DNA of 64,000 nucleotides from Riptortus pedestris (lineage: Eukaryota > Arthropoda > Insecta > Hemiptera > Alydidae). This document shows, piece by piece, positions 55,081-64,000 of this stretch. Where the stretch lies: positions 6,386,501-6,450,500 of the forward strand of contig CM032230.1 of assembly GCA_019009955.1 (NCBI GenBank), read 5' to 3'. The notes beneath the pieces are model-generated. The model did not search any database. It was given only the letters and a program-made list of their open reading frames with translations, and was not told the DNA's origin. Both the position numbers and the translations under genes were made by a program. Numbering within the stretch: the stretch's first letter is position 1; each line of letters opens with the position of its first letter.

Positions 55081-56043
55081 AATTCTGCTATTGAGGTTGT
55101 ACTCATGGCGCGACTTTAGAAAAATGTCTTCAAATGTCCAACAATCCTACCTAGGAAATGACGAAAACGAGGTCCGTCAAAATTATATATATATCAATTT
55201 GTCTGTTACCGCTTTGATCGGCTCCAAACTCGATATGTAAGCGTTTTATGCTAAAGTAAAGATGAAGTTCGTTAGCGGCTGAAATCGGAGTAAAGAGTAA
55301 ATAAGGAGAATTTCGGAAATTCTAAATATGTCCGTGATTATACTTCGGTTTGAAATATTGTATAGAAACAATCTTAATAAAAATTTAGTTTTCTATAAAT
55401 GTTATATACGTATTTTCTCTAACATGAATATTAAGAGAAATACATAGAAATTTGAGTTTTCAGCCTTCAGTAAACTCCCAAACTATTCATGTCATATTAA
55501 CAATGAGCAGTTATAACATAAACCTCTTTATTCTAAGTTTAAATACCAAATATTGTTTTTATTAGACCTTTATTAAGACAGAGATGACATCAATTAAGGC
55601 TTTACTTTCTCGAGACATGTCTCGAATATGTTCATCTGATCTATACCAAACTCGATATTTAACCGTTCAACACTGAATATTTTATTTGTTAATGACTGAC
55701 ATCGAACCATGAATAAGGGGGAGGGGGGTTATAGTATTCAAAATATCTGAGTTATGATGAGTCGGATCGAAAAATGTTATGAAACCAATCTTGTTAAAAT
55801 ATTGATAAAATTGATTCATCTATCTGTTAGGGCTCCAGCGGTTCAACTTTTGCTTGAACGTTACCAAACTCGATATTTAAACATTTTATGAAAAATAAAG
55901 ATCGAGTTCGTTAATCGCTGAAATCGTACCAGTGGCAGGGGGGGGGGGGTTAGAGGGGATGATTTTAGAAAATTCGAAATACCTCCGTTACTGTACGTCG
56001 AATCGAAAAATTGTATAGAATATATCTCATTGCAAATTAAATG

Positions 56044-56103
<60 letters not shown>

Positions 56104-56403
56104 GTGAGTACCTAGGCTGTCTGCTCCAGCGGTTTGAATTTTCGTTATTTTGCAAATTTTCGATGGAAATGCGTCCATCTTCGTCAGGCAAATAATTTAA
56201 ATTAATTTGAATGCTACTTTAATCATATGGTTTGGATTTGATTTAATATGGTTTTCCATGTCTCATAATTTAAATTATTTGCCTGACGAAGATGGACGCA
56301 TTTCCATCGAAAATTTGCAAAACAACGAAAATTCAAACCGCTGGAGCAGACAGCCGAAGTACTCACAATTATAATACTCCCCAGCGATGTAGCCTCAAAA
56401 ATA

Positions 56404-56460
<57 letters not shown>

Positions 56461-57033
56461 TTTGTTCTCTACCTTGAATATTAACCAAGATATTTACATC
56501 TTTCAGTTTTCAGCCTTCAGCAAACCCCTACATCTAGTCATGATACATAAACAATAATCTGTTATATAATAAACCACATTATTCGAAGCTTAGATCCCAA
56601 ATATTGTTTTCAAGAGACATTTATTATACCAGATACTTGCAAATATGTTTTAAGTTGTTTTTGGACTACTAAAATTTGATTGATTGGGATAAAAATTATT
56701 CTGATCATTATAATTTACAGTACTAGATATAGTAAATAGTTTTCAATAAAATTAATATGTTATATTCAGATATATTTGAGTAATTGTTCTTCTTACCAGT
56801 GTAGATTCTATCTATTCAGAGCAGCGATGTTGCCTGCCTTGTTTGTTTACAATTCACACGCTTTCCGTTGTAGATATTATTAACTTGTAAATTGACTGAA
56901 TGATTTCTTCTTACCGTTTGTATTTATTCGCTTTACTCTGACGGTGGAGTTACCAGTATGTAGATTTTCCTGTCGTAAACCTTCCCGTAGGAAATCTCCT
57001 TAGTTTACGCAGCCCCTGTGTGACGGACTTTTT
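55081..57033 (+). mobile_element. TA-core element, long form, carrying a Penelope-related palindrome
   Basis: The P-side starts at 55081 ('aattctgctattgaggttg'), with a short TA run at 55184. Core units lie at about 55230-55500, 55620-55800 and 55815-56045. At 56048 an unusual (TA)n, the palindrome and a second (TA)n interrupt the last core. It resumes at 56457 ('tacatttgttctctaccttg') and ends with a complete H-end at 57033 ('tgtgacggactttt'). The next copy starts on the following base. Confidence 0.78.
56048..56456. mobile_element. Penelope-related palindrome bounded by (TA)n runs
   Basis: Arms 56101-56204 and 56266-56371 are near-perfect inverted copies ('gaagatggacgcatttccat', 'cgaaaatttgcaaaac', 'ttcaaaccgctggagcagac', 'gtactcacaat') separated by 61 bases. 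(TA)n runs flank the whole (56048-56100 and 56405-56454). The arm sequence resembles the 3' flank of the Penelope-like relic at 35348-35400. Two opposed terminal repeats of a Penelope-type element would explain the arrangement. Confidence 0.7.
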
Positions 57034-57194
57034 AGCAGATTTCCCTTAAGGGAAATCAGCTATTGAGGTTGTACTCATGACGGAATTTCGACATTTTTCG
57101 TCAATGTCCATCGATTCTACCTAGTAGATGACGAAAATGAGGTCCGTTCAAAACTGTATATATATATCTATATATATATATATATATATATATA

Positions 57195-57255
<61 letters not shown>

Positions 57256-57814
57256 CTGTTACCGCTCTAGCGGTCGCAATTTTTGTTTGATCCTTACCAA
57301 ACTTCATATTTAAGCGTTTTACGTAAAAAGAAAGATCAAGTTCGTTTACGGCTGAAATCGGACCAGTGGGAGGGGGAGGTTTAGAGGAGAGGATTTTCGA
57401 AAATTCGAAATATCTCCGTTATTATGCGTCGGATCAAAACATTGTATAAAACCAATCTTATTGCAAATTAAGTTTACTATAAATAATGTTCTATACATTA
57501 ATTCTCTATCTTGAATATTAACCGAGATATTTGCATTTGTATTCTGCGTGTGGTCACCAATAGGCTATGTTCGGAGTTTCCGACGAGAGCTCTGGCGGCC
57601 GTTTCCATAACTATCGTCCCTCGTGAATAGGTTTAGAGGTTAGGTTAACTGTTTTTTGGGGCTAGAAACTACTGGGTAATTACGCCCTAAATAATGTTTT
57701 TTAGGTTTAGAGGTTTCTTACTACTACAATTGTTATTAGGCAGATTTCTCTATTGTAAAACTTCACGTGGGAAATCTCCTTAGTTTACGCAGCCCCTGTG
57801 TGACGGACTTTTTT
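57034..57814 (+). mobile_element. TA-core element, complete, in tandem with the previous copy
   Basis: The P-end begins at 57034 directly after the H-end of the preceding copy. It has the full set: an almost perfect palindrome, P-side, (TA)n at 57158-57253 with two TC steps, 'gctctagcggtcgcaatttt', one core, the module with 'agctctggcggccgtttcc', the subterminal repeat, and the hairpin with 'tgacggactttttt'. It closely resembles 25918-26647 and 31431-32084. Confidence 0.9.
57158..57253. repeat. (TA)n microsatellite
   Basis: A nearly pure TA run of about 96 bases in the standard slot. Confidence 0.95.
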
Positions 57815-59625
57815 ATTTCTGTTTGTCGCAAAAAAAAAAACAACCGGACTTCTCACAAAGTTATTTCAATATCTGTAGCCATTTGTTTGGTAAAAGAAAA
57901 TATTTCAGTAGTCAATGGATGTTCATTCGTGGGAGAGAAAAGTATGATGTTAATAACGAACAAACAACTACCCCAAGATATCATCATAGAAAGTTTCTAA
58001 ATTATATGAAATATTAACAAATGCTGAGGTTATGCAGATGAGGCTTTCAACGCATTTGAGATTGTTTGTTATATTATAATCAACGTTATAATGGATGACT
58101 TTTACTTCTAACCACAATTTCGCATCAGGAAATAGAAAGTCACGTCATTTGGAGTAGCCGAAACAGCTTCAAGGCGCAAATCAAGGAGTGAAAATACAAA
58201 CAGAAGTGAGAGGAGGTCCTGTCAACTAAATCATGCTCAGCTGTGCTCTGCCACCATAATCATGACATTCATTTAGGTAGCTAGGATCCATTAGCCATAT
58301 TATCTAGCTGCTTTATAATAGCGCACTCTACAATTCCCGAAGGAATTACAACTCTCTCCGCTCTCGTAATTATAATGAAAATCTTTAACATTTTTGCCCC
58401 AACAGCCCATGAAGGTCAAGGGGCCTTTGTTGGAAATTTAATGTAGTTTAGTAACTACTTAAAAGTAATTTAGCTTTTCAACTCTCCAAATTCTTGTGCC
58501 AAATGGAAACTTAAAATAGTCAGACAGGGAGTTGCAGGATAATACTTTAAAAGACAGATTTTGCGCTATTTAATTATTTATATATGGTCGAGGGTATCAT
58601 TATTGATACCTTAGGGATTATTTCCCACCATATATTTTAATTTTAGCTGTGACCAGTGATCTTATTATAGATCGACGGATCATATTATTACAATAATGAT
58701 GTTTCTAATTTATATATAGTGACATTCACCTTTTAGGTTGTTCTCTGTGCTTATTTTGTTAATATTTTAGTTATTGAGCTGACTAAATACAATATGTATT
58801 GTTTTACTGTTGTCCTAGGGATTGACTAAGTTGCTGTGTGCTTCAGCATCTCAATGTAATTGAGCAGCCCCACAAACTGTATTTTACAATAAAGTGATTC
58901 TCTCTATTGCTAATTTCTCTGCATCCTTAAAGGTGAGATTAAATAATAAATTTCGAGTAAATTGACGGAGTGTGCGTGACCATTATAACAAAAGGACTAC
59001 CTTTAATATAACTAAATATTTTAAATCACAACAAAAATACCATAATATAGTTAAACACAAAAGAATTAAGTAGATTAGATCAATCAGTCTTTCTATATTT
59101 GATATGCAAATTTAATTATACGTTGTACAATTGTCAACTTCCATCCATTTTTAAATTAATGATTCGGGAAAGTGTCAATGAATCATGATCCATTAGTTTT
59201 TGTGATATTCAATGAATACAATGAGTTCCTTTATTTAAAAGTCCTGCGTGTTTTGGTTTGCTTGGCGCCTGTTCTAGATATAAAACACATCCACCGTAAT
59301 GGTTTATAGATTCCTTAGATATCATAGAAAATAAAATGTCCGCTATAAATTTTATTATTAACATTAATAATAAATTCTGTATTACCCATCGTTATACAGA
59401 ATAAATTGTGACCCGTGGGAATATAAAGATCGGATTAGCATTCATATGAAATCATCCCGCGGTGTAAAGCCCATAACAAAAATATCCTACAACATGTACA
59501 GTAGGTGTACAGTTGTTGAGTATTGTGCTCGTTTTTTGATCAGTAAATGAATAATATCGGCTTACCGGAATTTTATTAATTAAGTACTAAATAAGATTTT
59601 ATTGCAATCAAATTACTCTCGTATT
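57815..59625. other. Longest stretch without a recognised element
   Basis: About 1.8 kb, AT-rich, with no TA-core, Helitron or SINE words that I can find. Overlapping plus frames at 57767-58017 start inside a TA-core H-end and have no domain. Near 58580-58640 'tatatggtcgagggtatca' and 'tgataccttagggatt...accatatat' can form an imperfect hairpin of no known class. This is the best candidate for single-copy DNA in the window. Confidence 0.35.
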
Positions 59626-59627
59626 AG

Positions 59628-60075
59628 TATATTTCCCTTAAGGTTGTGGACGTCAGGAGATGAAGAAAATGAGGAGAATACTTTCAAAACTGATAACTCT
59701 CTAGCGGTCGCAAATTAAGAAGGAGGAATTAGAAAGGATTATGTCGTATCAAAAACATGTATGAAACCAATCTTATTGCAAATTAAATTTACTCTAAATA
59801 TTTATTATTATTTATTATTGTTGTTATTGCTATTCTCTATCGTGAATATTAACCGAGATATTTGCATTTTTAATAAGTGTGTGCGGATAACGGACGAGAT
59901 GAGATCGCCTTATGTCGGCTATAGTCGTGAGTTTCCACCGAAAGCTAGTTCGGCCGTTTCCGTAACTGTTCGCCTCTCGTGAAATTGGTTTAGAGACTCG
60001 TTTCTACTACTGTTGCTAGTAGGCAGATTTCTTCATTCTTAAACTTCACGCGGGAAATCAGTGACGGTCAGTTTA
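59628..60075 (+). mobile_element. TA-core element, degraded
   Basis: 'atttcccttaaggttgtgga' (P-end remnant), a shortened P-side, 'ctctctagcggtcgcaaatt' without microsatellite, a core piece, and the third module variant ('gctatagtcgtgagtttcca', shared with 52160-52230) lead to 'cgcgggaaatcagtgacggt', where the hairpin has been deleted. Confidence 0.7.
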
Positions 60076-60718
60076 TCTTAAACTGACTGAGAAGAGTAGT
60101 ATAAATTTCAATGGACAGCATCTCTTCATCTATGGGCTAGGATCGGTGGATATTTGATGAATGTTTATAATCTCAACACTGTTTTGACAGAAGTGAAATC
60201 CTCTGTCGGCTGAACCACCCCTTTCACTACAATCGCAGGTGGCATTTAGATAAACGGAACTATGAGGCTAAATACCCCATCACAGCTGTTTCTTAGCTTC
60301 CAGCGCACTCTGCCGTACGCCATCTATTCAACGGCATTTAATTCGGCATAATTTGAAGTCCATTAAATATCTCTATTGAGAGGAAACATCCATTTTTTTT
60401 AGTTGATGCAGTAATGACGGTGAAAATGGAGCCATTAGGGAAATTACTTCCTTATTCCATTGTCCTCGTGTCATTTAGTCCAGTAAATTATAGTTCAGGA
60501 AAAAATTAAATAATTTCACAGCGATTTATTGATAATAATGCAAATTATATCATTTATATCCCATTTATAGTTGGCATTAAAAGGTTAACTTGTAAAAACG
60601 CTTGTACCCAAAGGAGGGAATTAACTATAGTTAGGGGATTGTTATTGATCAATTTTTTTTTCAGCAGTTAAACACATAAAATAACACTTTATATACTTAT
60701 AAATTATTAAATCATAGA
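60076..60718. other. No recognised feature
   Basis: No gene, repeat or RNA signal that I can support. A weak P-side-like word occurs at 60135 ('ctaggatcggtggatatttg'). Confidence 0.3.
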
Positions 60719-60752
60719 TGCAAAAAGTGGACGTTAATAAATAATAATAATA
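60719..60752 (+). mobile_element. SINE 3'-tail scrap
   Basis: 'gcaaaaagtggacgttaat' followed by (aat)n is the last ~20 bases plus tail of the SINE, with no body. A second SINE in the opposite orientation starts about 50 bases to the right. Confidence 0.6.
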
Positions 60753-60805
60753 ATTATTATTAAATCTGTTATTAAAACCTAACCTATTATGAAGATTAAT
60801 ATTAA

Positions 60806-60975
60806 ATTATTTATTAACGTCCACTTTTTGCAACTAAGGCTAATTGGGACGGGTTATCTACAGGTTACCAACCTTTTCTAGCCTGGATTGGACTAAAGAC
60901 TATTTAATGAATTCCGTCAGTAAATAAATTCCTCTGCTCAGGCGGGAATCGAACTCGCCATTCAAGTTGAAGGTT
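60806..60975 (-). mobile_element. SINE, 5'-truncated
   Basis: On the minus strand it runs from 'gcgagttcgattcccgcc' (B box) through 'ccaggctagaaaaggttgg' and 'cccgtcccaattagcc' to the 'gacgttaataaat' tail. The A-box head is absent. No clear target duplication. Confidence 0.82.
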
Positions 60976-61304
60976 AGTCAACATTGAATACGACATTAAA
61001 AGAATAAAACCTGGCCGGGGATTTACTATTCCTATAAAGTACTGTTTTATTAGCAGATATAGTTATTAGCTAAAGATGTTATCGTCTTTACAACATAAAA
61101 TAAGCAGATTTTCCTTAAGAAAACCAGCTAATGACGTATGTAATATTTCATAGTTTAGATATAAACATTCAGGTAAAGCATTTCCTAACCCACGACTCCC
61201 TGAATAAAAATCCTACCCTTGCTGGAAAAGGGTAGTAGATAAGCCGACAGAATTAACCATAGTTTATTTAATCGGACCGAATTTTAAACCTTTTATAATC
61301 GTTA
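60976..61304. other. Fragments only
   Basis: A short P-end palindrome ('aagcagattttccttaag') lies at 61102 and a SINE middle fragment ('ccttgctggaaaagggtag') near 61217. Nothing else was recognised. Confidence 0.45.
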
Positions 61305-61516
61305 TGGGGCACAAGTAAGCCTTGTGAGTTAAGGCGTTGGTCTCAGTCTTACATGGTGGAGAGTTCGGTTCCCGCCCGGCGAATAGGATTTATTTATTGG
61401 CGAACTCATTAAATAAAATCCTTAGTCCCACTCTGGCTAGAAAAGGGTGGTAACCTGTAGATAACCCGCCCGCCCACTTACATTTAGTAGCACAGGGTAG
61501 ATAGTAATAAATAAAA
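61305..61516 (+). mobile_element. SINE, full length, diverged
   Basis: The head 'gcacaagtaagccttgtg' and 'agttaaggcgttggtctc' (A-box region), B box 'gagttcggttcccgcc', 'ctctggctagaaaagggtgg' and 'gataacccgcccgccc' are in order, and the tail is 'gtaataaataaaa'. The A and B boxes are better kept here than in most copies. Confidence 0.85.
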
Positions 61517-61920
61517 TTACAATATCATTGTTAGAATGTGTTATGATTTTTATATTATATTATTATTGTTCTCAGGGTTATACTATTATTCGTATAAAAT
61601 TCTATTATTTTTTTTTATCAATTAAAACCGCTGTTAAGAAAGGTATATACTTTCTAATTACTGTAAATTCATTCATATTCTCCTAAGCAATTATTATACA
61701 AACACTTTCTTTTATTTATGAGAACTACGGTATATTGTCACTAAATAATCCATAATTTTATATAAGGGAGAAAATCTACTAAATTAAATTAGTTCCAAAT
61801 CAATGGAACTATTCAGGCCAAAGTGTTACCAACTGAGCCATAGATGACACGTTACTTCGATCATTGTGCCCTTCAAAGCCAACCTCACCAAATAACAAGA
61901 TACGGATCATTGGTCTAAAG
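61517..61920. other. No recognised feature
   Basis: AT-rich. The minus-strand frame 61809-61997 overlaps decayed TA-core sequence and has no domain. Confidence 0.3.
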
Positions 61921-61924
61921 ATGA

Positions 61925-62595
61925 TACACACGCACCGGTTAGAGCAGCAGAGAATTTTGAAAATTTGAGATATATTCGTTATTATAAGGCGGATCAAAAT
62001 ATTTGATAGACCATTCTTATTGTAAATATAATACCCTATAAATGTTGTTATACCTTATTTTCTCTATCCTGAATATTAACTGAGATAGCTGGACTTAGAG
62101 CATATTACTCTTGTGTGTGGTCAAAATTTATGTCTTATCGTTACCAAACTTCATATATAACCGTTTTATGTAAAAGGAAAGATAAGTTCCTTAACGGCTG
62201 GAATCGGTCCAGGAGGAGGGGGAGGGTTTAGACGGAGAGAATTTTGGAAATTCGAAATATCTACACGTTATTATAAGAGTCGGTTCGAAAAATTGCATAG
62301 AATCTATCTTATTGCAAATTTAATGTTCTAGAAATCAAGTTATATGCATTTTTTTCTTTAACTTCAATATTAAGTGAGATATTTGCATTTTTTTAGTTTT
62401 CGGCCTTCAGTAAACTCCTACTCATGTCACAAAAACATTAATCTTTTATACAATGAAACACTTTATTTAAAACTTAAATACCAAATATTGTTCTCATTAA
62501 ACTTTTACTTTTGTAGATAAATACAAATACGTGGCGTTACTTGGGAAATCTGCTTTCTTAACTCAGCGCCTGCGTGAAGAACTACTTACATTCAG
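61925..62595 (+). mobile_element. TA-core element without P-end
   Basis: Two core units (about 61940-62090 and 62130-62400) are followed by the block 'taaataccaaatattgttct' and a recognisable H-end ('tgggaaatctgctttcttaa', 'cagcgcctgcgtgaagaac') with a broken hairpin. Confidence 0.7.
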
Positions 62596-63085
62596 TCTCC
62601 GGTAAAGCCCCACTCCTCCCGTTACTATTTTAGTCATTGAACTTTCACTTTTAAGTGTGATAATGTCATCATATACGATTTACGTTCGTAACTTGAAAAT
62701 GTTTGCTCATTACCATACTCAAAAATTCTCTGTTTTATTCATCACTAAAGGTCATATGAGTTAATGGTTGAAACAGGGAGTATCAAAAATTGTTATAGAA
62801 CCAATCTTCTGAAACTATCGATGCACTAAAATTTGTTTAATATACATTTTTTAATAACTCAAATATTATGCGAGTTACTCTTACTAACTACATAGTTTTT
62901 AGCCCTTAGTATACCCCCTCTTCGACTAGTCGGATTTTTACATAGAAATGAATACATGGAGAGATCACTACTGTGTTCTTTTTTGTTATTTTATCAGGTT
63001 TCGCTGGGACTCAGAAAAAAATGGTATTAAAGAACATGGAAAATCCGCTTAGTATATCCTGCTCCTGTGTAATGGAAGTTATTAA
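62596..63085 (+). mobile_element. Decayed TA-core remnant
   Basis: 'gtctccggtaaagccccact', 'gttgaaacaggg', 'tagaaccaatcttctgaaac' and an H-end-like close ('ggaaaatccgcttagtatat', 'ctgctcctgtgtaatgg') follow the family order with many differences. Confidence 0.5.
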
Positions 63086-63700
63086 CTTTTTCTCAGTGCA
63101 AACATTTAATTATTCATCTATTGTATTTAGTTCTTTGATATTAAGATTGCCCAAAATTGAATAAAACTATTACTTATTTTATCACTGTAGGTTCAAGCAA
63201 CATTTCCCACCTGTTTGCATATTTTTTTAATTAAATTCTACCGGCAATCACTGGATTTTATTTAAAAGCTGAGAAATGAATAAGGAGAAAAATTAATAAT
63301 TTATATTATAATCATTCTATATGATATACAATACTTAGTTAAACAATTTTAATTTTCATCATTACTAATCTAATTATTTATAATCGTGTCATGACCAGAT
63401 TTTCAATTACGCTAATGTGTTGTATTTATTAGTTGGCACTTGTAATTCTTCACTTACTGTAATTATTTAAACTATTGTATTAGATTGAGGCCAAGGGCTG
63501 AGAATCCTAGAAGAAAGGAAGGACAAATTAATTTATTAGTGAACCAACTATATCTACAGACTCTAATTACGACAATCAGAACGTCCAGAAAGGTGAGTTA
63601 AATCTTATTAATAATATCTACATTTTATTATAGTCGTATAATGTCATTGATTGATGGAAGAATTCCACGATATATGCCAATACAATGAGTATGGATATTA
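63086..63700. other. No recognised feature
   Basis: AT-rich, no supported feature. Confidence 0.3.
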
Positions 63701-63705
63701 TAAAG

Positions 63706-63880
63706 TTCTTGACGCAGGACGGACTAAACTGAGCAGATTCCCTCCTAGCGCAGGTTTACGCCACGGGCACTTTACAAGTCTTTTTTAGCAAATTTCCCTT
63801 GAGGGGAACCAGCTGTCGAGGTTGTACTCATCTTTCAAAAATGTCGTCCAAATGTCGATCGTTTCTACTCTGAAATAAAG
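63706..63880. mobile_element. Opposed H-end and P-end scraps of TA-core elements
   Basis: An H-end remnant in minus sense (63706-63760: 'cttgacgcaggacggactaa', 'ctgagcagattccctcc') is followed by a P-end in plus sense (63787: 'agcaaatttcccttgagggg', then 'cgaggttgtactcatc'). The P-side stops near 63880. Confidence 0.6.
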
Positions 63881-64000
63881 TTTTGTGCATTTGAGGCTAA
63901 AGAATGCGTCAAAGAAAAATATTGACTGATATAAACACGTTTTAAAATTTGATTTTCTACAAGAATCCTGTCATAAAAAGAATGGCTTTCCATTGGAAAT

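Overview
This window reads as repeat-dense, AT-rich eukaryotic DNA, most likely intergenic or intronic sequence from an arthropod, probably an insect. That placement is an inference from the element mix: insect-style Helitrons, a tRNA-derived SINE, Jockey-like and RNase-H-type LINE relics, Penelope-like relics, pogo-like MITEs and long (TA)n runs. I found no intact host gene, no convincing exon chain, no functional tRNA or rRNA gene and no CRISPR array. Recognisable coding sequence is limited to broken retroelement ORFs: a LINE C-terminus at 11356-11752, a Penelope-like C-terminus at 34917-35306 and a Jockey C-terminus at 49616-50081.

The dominant component is one interspersed family, called here the TA-core element, with roughly thirty copies or fragments in both orientations. 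One end (P-end) is a near-perfect palindrome, AGCAGATTTCCC-TTAA-GGGAAATCTGCT. The other end (H-end) is a short hairpin, ACGCAG-CCC-CTGCGT, followed by GACGGACTTTTT. Between them lie a conserved P-side module, a microsatellite (usually TA), a core of about 300 bases that is sometimes duplicated, and an exchangeable module. I list strand '+' when the P-end is on the left. Two copies nested inside older copies (25918-26647 and 22681-23191) show the ends exactly: insertion is into a T/A tract with no clear target-site duplication. The terminal hairpin, subterminal repeats, central microsatellite and T-tract target resemble Helentron-associated DINE-1/HINE elements. That classification is my inference.

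The microsatellite of this family has repeatedly received other elements. Four head-to-tail non-autonomous Helitrons occupy 4273-8659. A pogo-like MITE is at 10467-11021, a second TIR MITE at 38785-39051 and a 5'-truncated Helitron at 51466-51801. An element with long inverted arms lies at 12870-13618. A Penelope-related palindrome at 56101-56370 is also bounded by (TA)n runs, but at a different position in its host copy.

Layout. 1-3.4 kb: degenerate TA-core copies, a SINE with target duplication, and a 68-bp direct repeat. 3.4-8.8 kb: a TA-core copy split by the Helitron array. 9.7-11.8 kb: a LINE relic split by a TA-core copy that is itself split by a MITE. 12.3-22 kb: fragments, a minus-strand Helitron piece, hammerhead-like motifs, and a SINE carrying a small Penelope-related insertion. 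22-34.4 kb: dense, nested TA-core copies. 34.4-40.7 kb: Penelope relic, LINE 3' end, two long foldbacks, a MITE. 40.7-57.8 kb: more TA-core copies, a full-length SINE, the Jockey relic, a TIR MITE and the Penelope-related palindrome. 57.8-64 kb: sparser DNA with SINEs and decayed copies. The elements do not form a pathway; their relationship is one of nested insertion and decay.
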